A DNA stretch of 64,000 nt from Duodenibacillus massiliensis (GCF_900128485.1 NZ_LT635861.1:658190-722189); one strand, 5' to 3'; shown: positions 16,440 to 25,104, numbered from the stretch's first letter. Program-made: numbers and translations. The notes: generated from the letters alone by a model not told the origin.

Positions 16440-17858
16440 TTATGCGGCCAGTGCTTCTTTTCTGAGCGCTTTGCCGATCAGATCAACGAGAAGCTGCGCA
16501 AGGGTCACGTGCCAGAACTGGCCGGCCACGGTCTGAACAAGCCAGTCGCCCGTGCGTGTAACAAGGCCTGCATCTTCCCACTGCGACGTCACTTCCCGGG
16601 TAAGCGCATCAACGTCAACGCCGAAACGCTCACTGATGCACGGGAGGTTGATGGCACCGGACTCCATGTCGGAAGAAACGGTTCTCAGCAGTGCCCAGTT
16701 CGGACCCGGGGCCGTCATCACCATCACGGGTTTGAGCCCGGCGTCAACACCTGCGCTCCAGTCGGCAAGGCTTCGGTTCATCATGAAGCCGTAGCCCTTC
16801 AGACGGCCACCCGCACCGCAGCCGAACGCAAGGCAGTCGCAGGCGCTTTTACCGAGTTCGTTATAGATGTTGCGTTCGCGGTTTGTCTGCCGCCAGTGGT
16901 TGTTGGAAAGCCGGTGCCACTGATGCGCCGTGAGGACTTCAACGGATTTGGCAAACATGTCGGCTTTCTGTGCCGTGTCCGCAGCCGCCGGGAGTTTGCC
17001 GTTGGCGATGTATTTGGCAAGAGGCGACTTTTCAAAAACATTTAACTGGTAGCAGTCAACGCCGTCCAGGGGCAGCGTCATCGCGGTGGCAAGGTCGTCT
17101 TCCCAGACTTCCATTGTCTGGCCCGGAAAACCGTAAATGAGGTCAATGACAACGGCGGCGTTATCGTAGGAGCAGAGCTTTTCAAGCCGGCTGATGAGGG
17201 CATCACGGCCGTCCACGCGCTGCACGGACTGTCGCACCTGAGTGTTAAAAGTCTGAACGCCCAGACTGAAGCGGTTGACGCCGCCCGCAAGCGCCGCTTC
17301 CATCTTGGCGTCTTCAAAGTGGTGAATGCGGCCTTCAAGCGTGATTTCGCAGTCGTTTGCAAGCGGCAGGTGTTCGTGCACGGCTTTAAGCACCGCCTTC
17401 AGATCCTCAGAAAGCAGCGCCGTGGGCGTGCCGCCTCCGAAGTAAACCGCGTGAATCAGCCCCGAATTCTGTGCGGCCCTGTCGCTCCAGAGCTCAATCT
17501 CACGAATCAGGCGCCGAGCGTATTCGCGGCTTGCGTCTTCCTTGAAGGGATTCTGATAAAAGAGGCAGTAAAGGCAGCGGGTTTCACAGAAAGGGACGTG
17601 AAAGTAGGCTAGCCCCTTGCCGCTTCGCGGCTCTTCCCAGAGTTCAGAGAGGCGCTTTTGTGCGGCTTCTCCCATCAGGGGCATGCCGCCCGGTCCCGAA
17701 TGAATCACGGCTTTGGCCTTAAACGCCGCGTGCAGGGGATCGGCACTGTCGGCAAAGTAAGCCGAAATGCCGCCCGCATTGACGGCCTCTGTCATGGCGC
17801 GGGCGCCGGACTCAAACGTATCCTGATTGGCGCTTTTGGGAATGGAAGAGGGATGCAT
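16440..17858 (-). CDS. hutW: HutW/ChuW-type anaerobic heme-degrading radical SAM enzyme
   Basis: 472-residue radical SAM protein related to HemN. The cluster-binding Cys motif is at C91, C95 and C98 (VPFCETRCLYC), followed by the SAM-binding GGGTPT stretch near 150. ChuW/HutW enzymes open the heme ring without oxygen, releasing iron, and need a flavodoxin-type reductant. It is the first gene of the long minus-strand locus, with a Fur-box-like site just upstream. The neighbourhood (receptor, hutX, tonB) supports HutW rather than coproporphyrinogen dehydrogenase. Confidence 0.9.
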   Translation of the reverse strand: MHPSSIPKSANQDTFESGARAMTEAVNAGGISAYFADSADPLHAAFKAKAVIHSGPGGMPLMGEAAQKRLSELWEEPRSGKGLAYFHVPFCETRCLYCLFYQNPFKEDASREYARRLIREIELWSDRAAQNSGLIHAVYFGGGTPTALLSEDLKAVLKAVHEHLPLANDCEITLEGRIHHFEDAKMEAALAGGVNRFSLGVQTFNTQVRQSVQRVDGRDALISRLEKLCSYDNAAVVIDLIYGFPGQTMEVWEDDLATAMTLPLDGVDCYQLNVFEKSPLAKYIANGKLPAAADTAQKADMFAKSVEVLTAHQWHRLSNNHWRQTNRERNIYNELGKSACDCLAFGCGAGGRLKGYGFMMNRSLADWSAGVDAGLKPVMVMTAPGPNWALLRTVSSDMESGAINLPCISERFGVDVDALTREVTSQWEDAGLVTRTGDWLVQTVAGQFWHVTLAQLLVDLIGKALRKEALAA

Positions 17859-17892
17859 TACTCAATTGCCTCTGTGTTTTCTGTGATTGTAT

Positions 17893-17927
17893 GCAAATAA
17901 GAATCTAAATAAGAATCATTCGCAATG
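17893..17927 (-). promoter_or_regulatory. Fur-box-like operator upstream of hutW
   Basis: Bases just upstream of hutW contain two overlapping AAATAAGAATC-type units ending in AAGAATCATTCGC, closely resembling the betaproteobacterial Fur site pattern of AATNAGAATNATTNTC. It would make the whole heme locus iron-repressed. Recognised by eye only. Confidence 0.7.
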
Positions 17928-17997
17928 TATGATAACTCAAACAACGGCGATTTTAAGCATGGCATCAGAAAACTGTCAATGCGATATTTCCGGGGAA

Positions 17998-18024
17998 TAA
18001 AAAACCGCACGGTTGTGCGGTTTC
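17998..18024 (-). terminator. Terminator of the 18034-18414 gene
   Basis: Arms AAACCGCAC and GTGCGGTTT with loop GGTT. On the minus strand the stem is followed by a run of T, so it ends the upstream minus-strand unit before the hutW promoter. Confidence 0.85.
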
Positions 18025-18033
18025 TGAAGGATG

Positions 18034-18414
18034 CTAATCGCTGTCCTTTTCAGCAGTCTTTACGGCCTGCCGGCTTCTGCGGCGGGCCCGCTTAAATTCG
18101 CCCTGCAGCTTCTCGGTGTAGCTTTTCACCTTCATTTCCGCGAGATCAATCAGAAGCAGTGCGGCAAGCAGAGTGGGGAAGATCCCGTAGGCGAGTGCCT
18201 GAACGGTCGCTTCACTGCCGGCACCGAGCCGGTAGGAAAGGCAGAGCAGAAAAGAGCACCACCAAAGCTTCATCAGCAGGTTCCCCGGGCGCAGGCGCAG
18301 GGCGTCACGCAGTGCCGTCACGCGTTCTTCCTGCGTGAGCATCTGACGGAAAATCCACAGAAAGACGATGATGTTTGCGAGTGCCGCGAAATTGATCCAG
18401 TCGGAAACGGACAT
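18034..18414 (-). CDS. Small membrane protein of unknown function
   Basis: 126 residues. One hydrophobic helix at the N-terminus (INFAALANIIVFLWIF), a second in the middle (LLMKLWWCSFLLCLSYRLG) and a third around 78-95 (ALAYGIFPTLLAALLLID), followed by a very basic C-terminal tail rich in Arg/Lys. No family recognised. It is the last gene of a small minus-strand unit after the lipoprotein at 18485-18856. Confidence 0.65.
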   Translation of the reverse strand: MSVSDWINFAALANIIVFLWIFRQMLTQEERVTALRDALRLRPGNLLMKLWWCSFLLCLSYRLGAGSEATVQALAYGIFPTLLAALLLIDLAEMKVKSYTEKLQGEFKRARRRSRQAVKTAEKDSD

Positions 18415-18484
18415 AGTGTATGGCTGTAAAGCTCTGGCTCTTAAAAACGGTTCTGAACCGTACGCCGCTCATTATAAGGAGGCG

Positions 18485-18856
18485 TTACTTCGCGTCCGGA
18501 TTCGGATCCTTGTCTTCAAAGAAACCCGGGTTCGGATTGGGAAGCGCTGAAACACAGCGGAAAACAATGACAGCCTCCGAGCCCGGTTTTCCGTCACGCT
18601 TTTGGCTTACGGCATCAAGAGGCTGCGCACTCTTGTCGCTTTTCTGACAGTAATCCTGCGCATAGTCGTTTACATACTCACGCACGCGGATTGCCATGTC
18701 TTCCCAGGGCCAGACGGCATAAAACTGCCAGGTGTCGCCCATCACGTTGGAGAGTTTTTCTTCCCGCTGATCGTAGAGAGCGGAGCGCCCGGAAAGATCG
18801 GCGCAACCCGAAAGTGCGGCTGCTGCAAGGCATAAAGCCAAAACTGCTTTTGTCAT
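18485..18856 (-). CDS. Putative lipoprotein, start codon abutted by IscB element
   Basis: 123 residues with a clear lipoprotein signal peptide: MTKAVLALCLAAAALSGC, lipobox LSGC with Cys18. The mature part is small, with two further Cys (CQKSD, FRCVSA) and a Pro/Asp-rich tail. No family recognised. The signal peptide fixes the ATG at 18856 as the true start, and that ATG is the first codon after the right end of IscB copy 2. Before the insertion it lay about 20 bases after the gene now at 20465-21652. Confidence 0.75.
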   Translation of the reverse strand: MTKAVLALCLAAAALSGCADLSGRSALYDQREEKLSNVMGDTWQFYAVWPWEDMAIRVREYVNDYAQDYCQKSDKSAQPLDAVSQKRDGKPGSEAVIVFRCVSALPNPNPGFFEDKDPNPDAK

Positions 18857-18883
18857 AGAAATTCCGCGAGGAAACCCGCGTCT

Positions 18884-20149
18884 TCAGACGCGGGAGGAAT
18901 CGCGGCCCTCCTTTCTCAGTTCAGTTAAAAACATCTTTCGCTTCTCAAGAAGCGAAAGTTTCTTGTAGGAAATACCGGCAGAAATCTTTGTACCGTTCAG
19001 ACGGCGCACATCGAATGCACCCGAGGAGCGTCTGCCAATAATAAAGCCGATTTTCCCTTTGAACAGCACCTTGTCAAAGAGCCTGAAGCCGTGCACTAGG
19101 TACGGAGCCTGATGGCGCTTGCGCGCACCGCCTTTGAGAATCGTCAGCTTGTGTTTCTGGCGATTGTGGCGGCGCGTCTGTTTCTGAAACAGGTATTCGC
19201 CCCGACGTTTTGCGTCGAGGACGCCAGCAATGCAGAAAGCGTCCGCGCAATGGGTCTTTGGCAAGCCCGCGACGATGCGCTTGTGTTTGGTCAGATACCC
19301 GTAGGTATTCGTGACAGGCAATTCGGGATGGCGCTCGCGCAGGCGGTTGAGCACCGTCCAACGCATGATGCCCATGAAAGACTCTGCCCTGAAAGAAGCG
19401 CCGCGCCGGGGACTGAACTGCTTCAACTTGCCTGCGTGATACGCCTTGTGGCACGCCTCGCAGAGCGTAATGAGGTTGCCCGGCGCGTCGCCTCCCGTTT
19501 TCCGACTCTCAATGTGATGCACGTTGAGAATCAGATCTTTCGATCTGCCTTTGCAGGCTTGGCAAACGTGACCGTCGCGGAACAGCACATATTCGCGCAC
19601 GTTCCAAAAGCCAAACTGCTCGCCCTGCTGATAGCCTTCGCCTTCAATCTCCGGGTTTTTGATCTTCTGAATGTCGAAGGATGCGGTTTCAATCACGATT
19701 TTGGTGATCGGAAGCACTCGGCAAACCGCTTCAATGCGCGATATGTGCGCCTAAATGCGGTTCTCCACGGCCGGCGCAAGCCAGCCCTTGTGCTTTGATC
19801 GAACGCGATTATCAAAACGCGGCGCACGGTAGCGGGTCTTGCGATTGCGTCGGGCGCGGCGAAGTGCCAAGCGATCCGAGAGCAAGTCCGTCACGTCCTG
19901 CCGCAGTTCGACCTCGGAAGCCAACAACGCTTCCTTGGCGGTCGTTGCGCTCAGGCCGACGTGCTTGTAGCCCGCATCCACACCCAAGGTGATCGGCTGC
20001 TTGGTTTCGCCCGTCGGCACCGTCAGTTGAATCACAAAGGGCGTTCGGCGCACAGGCACGGCCTTCCCGGCTCGAAGGAGCTTACGCGCCTTGGGCGGGG
20101 AGCACGGCATAAGCGGTTGCCCGCGCATATTCAACACAAAAACTTTCAA
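18884..20149 (-). pseudogene. iscB: IscB nuclease copy 2 with one amber codon
   Basis: Same 1266-base frame as copy 1, with a single TAG at 19753-19751 replacing CAG (Gln133). That separates RuvC-I and the bridge helix from RuvC-II, HNH and RuvC-III. Everything else is intact, including H211-H212, H234 and H300/D303. It is therefore probably an inactive copy, though a suppressor or later restart could give fragments. Several other substitutions relative to copy 1 lie near residues 165-172 and 300. Confidence 0.9.
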
Positions 20150-20444
20150 AGTGTTCTCCATTGACGGATACCTCACGGGCTCCGTCTGCTCGACCTTGCG
20201 GTCGGTGGTGATCCTTCGCCAATGTTGGAAGGGGTTTGTTGTCTGAAGCACCGCTCCTACCTCTCAGAGCTTTTAACCGCAGACCGCAGAGCGCGGGACT
20301 AGGATCGACATCCCGCGGTGCCTATTTGCGTCCCGTCTTGCGACGGAACGGATTCCCAACCAACGGAGTCCGTCCGAAAACGGACTGAGGCTAGTCAACC
20401 AAGACTTGTTGCCAAGCCTCTGACTTCAGTCAGGGGTAGTTGAC
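20150..20444 (-). ncRNA. Predicted IscB omegaRNA, copy 2
   Basis: Matches the copy 1 omegaRNA almost base for base with the same series of stem-loops, so the RNA may still be functional and could work with IscB from copies 1 or 4. The guide predicted from the left flank is CAAGCAGGCGATGGGCTAAT (20464-20445). Confidence 0.75.
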
Positions 20445-20464
20445 ATTAGCCCATCGCCTGCTTG

Positions 20465-21652
20465 TTAAGCATTGGAAGGAACCGAAGAACTGACGGTTGG
20501 AGAAACTTGCAGGAGAGGCAGGATATGCAGGCATTGTACGGCACCGGGTACGGCAATCGGCGCGATGTCCGCAGGGGCCGCATCTCCCTCAAAAACAAAG
20601 CGCGGCGTGCCGCCGGCAATGCCCGCCTTCACAATTGACTTGTGGTGCCTGAGGGCTGTTTGAGCTTCAAGTGCGTCTTTCGGAAAGTAAAAAGCCGTGA
20701 AGTTTTCGCCGGGCTTCTTCATCATCAGGGGGCACGTGACGGCGTTGGTGTCGAGAAAGTGCGAAAACGCTGCTCCGGGAAAGGCGTCTTTCAGTGCCAG
20801 GTACACGCAGTTTTCAATGAGTGCATTTTTGAGTTCCGGCGTAAGGTGCCCGGCCGTATCGGAAAACCAGACCGCAAGGCCCGGCGTATTCCAGAAAAGT
20901 TTCGGGCGCATCTTGGCGCGGCGCGGTGCCGGAGCGGAGGCAGCTTCGACGAGTTCCACCACACCGCAGTCCACAAGAAACCGGCACCAGTCGCGCGCGC
21001 AGGGCCCTGAAATCCCGCAGCGCGTGCCGATTCCGGCCCAGTTCATGCCGCGGGCGGTGTAGTCCGAGAGGACTTTGAGATAACTGAAAAACGTCCCCGG
21101 ATCCCGCACCCGCAGTACTGGCAGCACCTCGTCATAAAAGAAGCGGTGAAACCAGGCGCTCCAGTACACCGAGGGCGTGGCGCGCAAGGGGCTGTCTGAG
21201 CCGATGCCGGCCGTCAGAAGCGCCGTACCGCAGGATCCCGCATGTCGCAATGACGCGTCGGCCGTGTCAAACGTAAGGGCCCGGGGCGCCGTGAGATAAG
21301 TCACCGTCAGTCTGATGCCGCGCTGATCACAGGTCTTTCTAAGCGCCGTCAGCCTGCGGCTTCCGATGTGGCCTGAAAGCGTGAGGCTGCGGGTATGCCA
21401 GAGATCAAGGTGCTTTACGGCTTCCGTGAGTACTTCAAAGGCCGCATGGATATGGTCGATGCAGAAGTCACGCCCGTACTGCTCAAGAAATTCAGCGGGA
21501 GACGCCCTGAAAAACCGCCAGGCACGGATGTCGGCAAGATCCACACGGTTGGCGGGCGCCTCCGGCGTATCAGTGATTTCCCGACCGGTCTCGGTGATCC
21601 GGAGAATCATCTCCGGCATCGGTCGTGCAGAGCGGATTTCTGTCGCTTCCAT
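20465..21652 (-). CDS. DUF4143-like protein lacking the ATPase P-loop
   Basis: 395 residues. The C-terminal half resembles the DUF4143 part of AAA-type ATPases: a winged-helix region (NWAGIGTRCGISGPCARDWCRFLVDCGVVELV), then PKLFWNTPGLAVWFSD in place of the usual PKLYFYDTGL, then a nuclease-like segment. The N-terminal half keeps a weak LTLSGH echo of the sensor strand, but there is no Walker A. Compare the intact relative at 53123-54298. It may be a non-catalytic paralog. Originally followed at 20 bases by the lipoprotein gene. Assignment is moderate. Confidence 0.5.
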   Translation of the reverse strand: MEATEIRSARPMPEMILRITETGREITDTPEAPANRVDLADIRAWRFFRASPAEFLEQYGRDFCIDHIHAAFEVLTEAVKHLDLWHTRSLTLSGHIGSRRLTALRKTCDQRGIRLTVTYLTAPRALTFDTADASLRHAGSCGTALLTAGIGSDSPLRATPSVYWSAWFHRFFYDEVLPVLRVRDPGTFFSYLKVLSDYTARGMNWAGIGTRCGISGPCARDWCRFLVDCGVVELVEAASAPAPRRAKMRPKLFWNTPGLAVWFSDTAGHLTPELKNALIENCVYLALKDAFPGAAFSHFLDTNAVTCPLMMKKPGENFTAFYFPKDALEAQTALRHHKSIVKAGIAGGTPRFVFEGDAAPADIAPIAVPGAVQCLHILPLLQVSPTVSSSVPSNA

Positions 21653-21895
21653 GGCGTGTCAAGAAAAAAATTCTATGAGTGAGGCTAAACCTTCAGGTCC
21701 CTAAAAGTACTGCACTTCACCTGTCCGGTCAAATTCCCGTGACGGACGAAACTTCCTGCTGCAACAAGGCATGAGGGGGCGTTTTCCGCGGATTAAGACT
21801 TGTTTCAGAATTCGAATTGTAAATCTATTGGTAGTTTGTTGAAGGTGGTGTAGCATCAACATCTTGTGTCAGAACTAAAAAACCAAAGGGTGAAA

Positions 21896-24055
21896 ATGCA
21901 GGTATTGAAGAAGGACGGCAGCCTCGAGGATTTCTTCCCGGCCAAGATCATCAGCGCCATTCAGAAGGCGGCTTTCCGCTGTGACCGAAAGCTTGATGCG
22001 GAAACCCTTGAATCGATGGCCGAGACCGTGCGCAAGCGCTCCGAACACGAAGACAAAGTCAGTGTTGCGACGCTGCATGAACTCGTGATCGCCGTTTTGA
22101 GCAGCTTCGGCTTTAAGGATGTCGCCGACAGCTACGCCGAATACCGCTACTACCGCAGCAATTACGCAAAGACCTTTGAGCAGCTGCGGCAGGACGCCGA
22201 TGATGTGCTGCGCCTCGGGGACCGCGAAAACGCAAACTTCGACAGTTCTCTGGTGAGTACGAAGGGCAGCCTCATCAAGGGTTACCTTACCAAGGAACTT
22301 TACCGTCAGTTTTATCTTTCCAAGACCGAAAAAACGCTCATCGACCGCGGCGACATCTATATCCACGACATGCGCGACATGATCCTGGGGTCGATCAACT
22401 GCTGCCTTTTTGACATCGGAAACCTCCTCAAAGGCGGTTTCGAAATGAGTAATGTCCGCTACACCGAACCCAAGACCGTTTTAAGCGCCCTGCAGGTGAT
22501 CGGTGACGTGACGCTTGTGGCAACGGCGCAGCAGTTCGGGGGCTTTTCACTTCCTGAACTCGATAAGGTATTGCTTCCCTACGTCAAAAAGACCTACGCG
22601 GCGTTTGTGAAGAAGTACACCGAAGAGTGCGGGCTCCCGGAAGAAAAGGCCAAAGCCATTGCTCGCAAGGACACGCTGCGGGAGATCGAACAGGGCTTTC
22701 AGTCGCTTGAACACAAACTCAACACCGTTCCCTGCTCGCGCGGCGACTTCGCCTTTACGACGATTACGTTTGGCCAGTGGGATCCGAAACTTTCCGAAGA
22801 AGACCGCGACTGGCTCTTTGAAATCGGCCGCGCCATTCTCGTGACGCGCCGTGAAGGGCACGGGCCCAACCATCAGCCGGTGGTCTTTCCGAAGCTGAGT
22901 TTCCTCTACGATCAGAAGCAGATCGACGCGGACCCCTGGTCCAAGAAACTTTTTGACGAGGCGGTGAAGACATCGTGTCAGTGCATGTACCCGGACTATC
23001 TGTCGTTAAGCAGCAAGTACGGTGACGTCTCACGGCAGTTTCAAAAGTACGGGATTGTGGTAAGCGGCATGGGTTGCCGCGCCTACCTTTCCGAGTGGCA
23101 CGATGAAAACGGCAAGTACGTTTCGGTGGGCCGCTGCAACATTGGTGCGGTGTCGCTGAACCTCCCGTTAATCATCAAACTCGTGCAGCTTGAGCATCCG
23201 AAGACCTGGCAGACGAAGTTTTGGGAGGTTCTCGATGAACGGCTTGAGGTGATCCGCGAATTCTTAAAGAAGCGCTACGACGCACTGCGCCATCAGAAGT
23301 GCTCCTCCAATCCCCTGGCCTTTACGCAGGGCGGCTTTTACGAGGGCACCAAGGATCCCGATGACGAAGTGGGGGATCTGGTGCGCTACATGACCGCAAG
23401 TTTCGGCATTACGGCTCTGGACGAATCCACGTACCTCTGGACCGGCAAGCGTCTCATTGAAGAGGGCGGCGTCTTCTCCAATCAGGTCTTAAAGCACATG
23501 AAGGAGAAAATCGGTCAGTTTAAGAAGGAAGACGGGTATCTGTACGCCATCTACGGTACGCCCGCCGAAAGTCTCTGCTACACGCAGGCCAAGCAGTACG
23601 ACCGCTTCTGCCGTGAACGCGGCGTGGAAAATGTGTTTTTGAATACCCCGCACTATTCGCCGGAGTATTTCTCCAACAGCTTCCATGTGAACGTTACCGA
23701 AGACATCACGCCCTTTGAAAAGCAGGACGCGGAATTTAAGAACTTCCACGACTGCGAGGGCGGCCACATCATCTACTGCCGCATCGATAACCCCAACAAC
23801 ACGCAGGCGGTGCAAGCCATTGTCCGCCGCGGCATGGAGATGGGCTTTTATCAGGGTGTGAACTTTGACTCCGCCTACTGCAACACCTGCGGGCGCCACA
23901 GCACCAACGTGCAGCAGAAGTGTCCGTACTGCGGCAGCATGGATATTTCCGTGATTTCGCGTGTGTGCGGCTACCTCGGTTTCAGTAATGTGAACGGCCA
24001 CACCCGCTTTAACGACGGCAAGAAGGCCGAGTGGCAGAACCGCGTGAGTATGTAA
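21896..24055 (+). CDS. nrdD: Anaerobic ribonucleoside-triphosphate reductase
   Basis: Makes deoxynucleotides without oxygen using a glycyl radical. 719 residues from ATG 21896, chosen because AAAGGG lies five bases before it; a GTG at 21866 is in frame but has no good ribosome site. An N-terminal ATP-cone (residues 1-95) precedes the catalytic barrel. Zinc Cys pairs CNTC and CPYC are near the end, and the glycyl-radical motif RVCGYLG is close to the C-terminus. Partner activase nrdG follows, now separated from it by an IscB remnant. Confidence 0.97.
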   Translation: MQVLKKDGSLEDFFPAKIISAIQKAAFRCDRKLDAETLESMAETVRKRSEHEDKVSVATLHELVIAVLSSFGFKDVADSYAEYRYYRSNYAKTFEQLRQDADDVLRLGDRENANFDSSLVSTKGSLIKGYLTKELYRQFYLSKTEKTLIDRGDIYIHDMRDMILGSINCCLFDIGNLLKGGFEMSNVRYTEPKTVLSALQVIGDVTLVATAQQFGGFSLPELDKVLLPYVKKTYAAFVKKYTEECGLPEEKAKAIARKDTLREIEQGFQSLEHKLNTVPCSRGDFAFTTITFGQWDPKLSEEDRDWLFEIGRAILVTRREGHGPNHQPVVFPKLSFLYDQKQIDADPWSKKLFDEAVKTSCQCMYPDYLSLSSKYGDVSRQFQKYGIVVSGMGCRAYLSEWHDENGKYVSVGRCNIGAVSLNLPLIIKLVQLEHPKTWQTKFWEVLDERLEVIREFLKKRYDALRHQKCSSNPLAFTQGGFYEGTKDPDDEVGDLVRYMTASFGITALDESTYLWTGKRLIEEGGVFSNQVLKHMKEKIGQFKKEDGYLYAIYGTPAESLCYTQAKQYDRFCRERGVENVFLNTPHYSPEYFSNSFHVNVTEDITPFEKQDAEFKNFHDCEGGHIIYCRIDNPNNTQAVQAIVRRGMEMGFYQGVNFDSAYCNTCGRHSTNVQQKCPYCGSMDISVISRVCGYLGFSNVNGHTRFNDGKKAEWQNRVSM

Positions 24056-24092
24056 GGCGCACAGAGCTTACTGTTTTACACGGGAGTTACAC

Positions 24093-24124
24093 GGGAGGCG
24101 CCGGACGTTTGGTCGGCGCCTCCC
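24093..24124 (+). terminator. Strong hairpin between nrdD and nrdG
   Basis: Arms GGGAGGCGCCG and CGGCGCCTCCC, perfectly paired with a ten-base loop, followed by GCGCATTTTGG. The short T run makes it a leaky terminator or attenuator that would lower nrdG relative to nrdD. It lies outside the IscB element and so predates the insertion. Confidence 0.6.
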
Positions 24125-24144
24125 GCGCATTTTGGAAAAGAACA

Positions 24145-24600
24145 ATGTCAACTACCCCTGACTTGCCTGTCACGAATACCTACGGGTATCTGACCAAACA
24201 CAAGCGCATCGTCGCGGGTTTGCCAAAGACGCATTGCGCGGACGCTTTCTGCATTGCCGGCGTCCTCGACGCAAAACGTCGGGGCGAATACCTGTTTCAG
24301 AAACAGACGCGCCGCCACAATCGCCAGATCCACAAGCTGACGATTCTCAAAGGCGGTGTGCGCAAGCGCCATCAGGCTCCGTACCTAGTGCACGGCTTCG
24401 GACTCTTTGACAAGGTGCTGTGCAAAGGGGAAGTCGGCTTTATTTTTGGCAGACGCTCCTCGGGTGCATTCGATGTGCGCCGTCTGGACGGTACAAAGAT
24501 TTCTGCCGGTATTTCCTACAAGAAACTTTCGCTTCTTGAGAAGCGAAAGATGTTTTTAACTGAACTGAGAAAGGAGGGCCGCGATTCCTCCCGCGTCTGA
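24145..24600 (+). pseudogene. IscB C-terminal remnant fused to host start codon
   Basis: The host left flank GGAAAAGAACAAT plus the first element base G make an ATG at 24145 with a ribosome site. It reads MSTTPD and then continues in frame into IscB residues 277-421. The product would be 151 residues holding RuvC-III (KTHCADAF) and the C-terminal target-interaction part, without nuclease centres. Probably a by-product, but it could be translated and couple to nrdG 27 bases downstream. Confidence 0.7.
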
Positions 24601-24627
24601 AGACGCGGGTTTCCTCGCGGAATTTCT
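24147..24627 (+). mobile_element. IscB element copy 3, 481-bp internal deletion derivative
   Basis: Keeps only about 16 bases of the left end (GTCAACTACCCCTGAC) and then jumps to iscB codon 277; the right end is complete, with its hairpins and GGAATTTCT. The omegaRNA, RuvC-I, RuvC-II and HNH parts are gone. Both transposition ends remain in outline, although the left subterminal hairpin is broken. It sits between nrdD and nrdG with the nrdG ATG directly at its right edge. Confidence 0.85.
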
Positions 24628-25104
24628 ATGAATTACTGCGGTTACACAAACTGTGACGCAGCCAACGGCCCGGGCATGCGTGTCTCAGTCTTTGTTTCGG
24701 GCTGCACGCTGCACTGCAAGGGGTGCTTTAACCCCGAGTCCTGGGACTTTAAGGCGGGTAAGGTTTTCGATGAGGCGATGCTTGCGAAGGTGCTCAAAGA
24801 CTGTGAGCATCCCTTTGTGTCCGGTCTGAGTGTCCTGGGGGGCGATCCCTTTGAGGCGGAAAACATGGACGGGGTGCTCGCGCTTTTAAAAGCCTTCCGC
24901 GCAAAGTTCGGCGACACCAGGACCGTGTGGATCTGGTCGGGAAGAACTTACGAAAAACTCATGAAGGACACAAAGGCCGCGCAGATCATTGCACTGAGCG
25001 ACGTGCTCGTGGACGGCCCCTACATCGAGAGCCGGCGCGTGACGGAACAGGGCCAGTGGTTCGGGAGCACCAATCAGCGTGTCCTCAACATTAAATCGCT
25101 CTGA
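24628..25104 (+). CDS. nrdG: Anaerobic ribonucleotide reductase activating protein
   Basis: Radical SAM activase that installs the glycyl radical on NrdD. 158 residues; the cluster motif CTLHCKGC is at residues 30-37, with GGDPF (SAM site) near 72. The N-terminus MNYCGYTNCDAANGPGMR matches the family, which fixes the ATG at 24628. That codon directly follows the right end of IscB copy 3, whose GCGGAA now serves as the nearest possible ribosome site. Confidence 0.96.
   Translation: MNYCGYTNCDAANGPGMRVSVFVSGCTLHCKGCFNPESWDFKAGKVFDEAMLAKVLKDCEHPFVSGLSVLGGDPFEAENMDGVLALLKAFRAKFGDTRTVWIWSGRTYEKLMKDTKAAQIIALSDVLVDGPYIESRRVTEQGQWFGSTNQRVLNIKSL

Larger units (their letters stand above)
18857..20444 (-). 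mobile_element. IscB element copy 2 (full length, nuclease interrupted)
   Basis: Same ends and same 1588-bp length as copy 1: left end GTCAACTACC at 20444, right end GGAATTTCT at 18857. Lies between two co-directional genes, with its right end touching the lipoprotein ATG. The left junction reads TAAT-GTCAAC, which creates a six-codon ORF (ATG TCA ACT ACC CCT GAC TGA) at the element edge. High similarity to copies 1 and 4 indicates recent movement. Confidence 0.88.
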
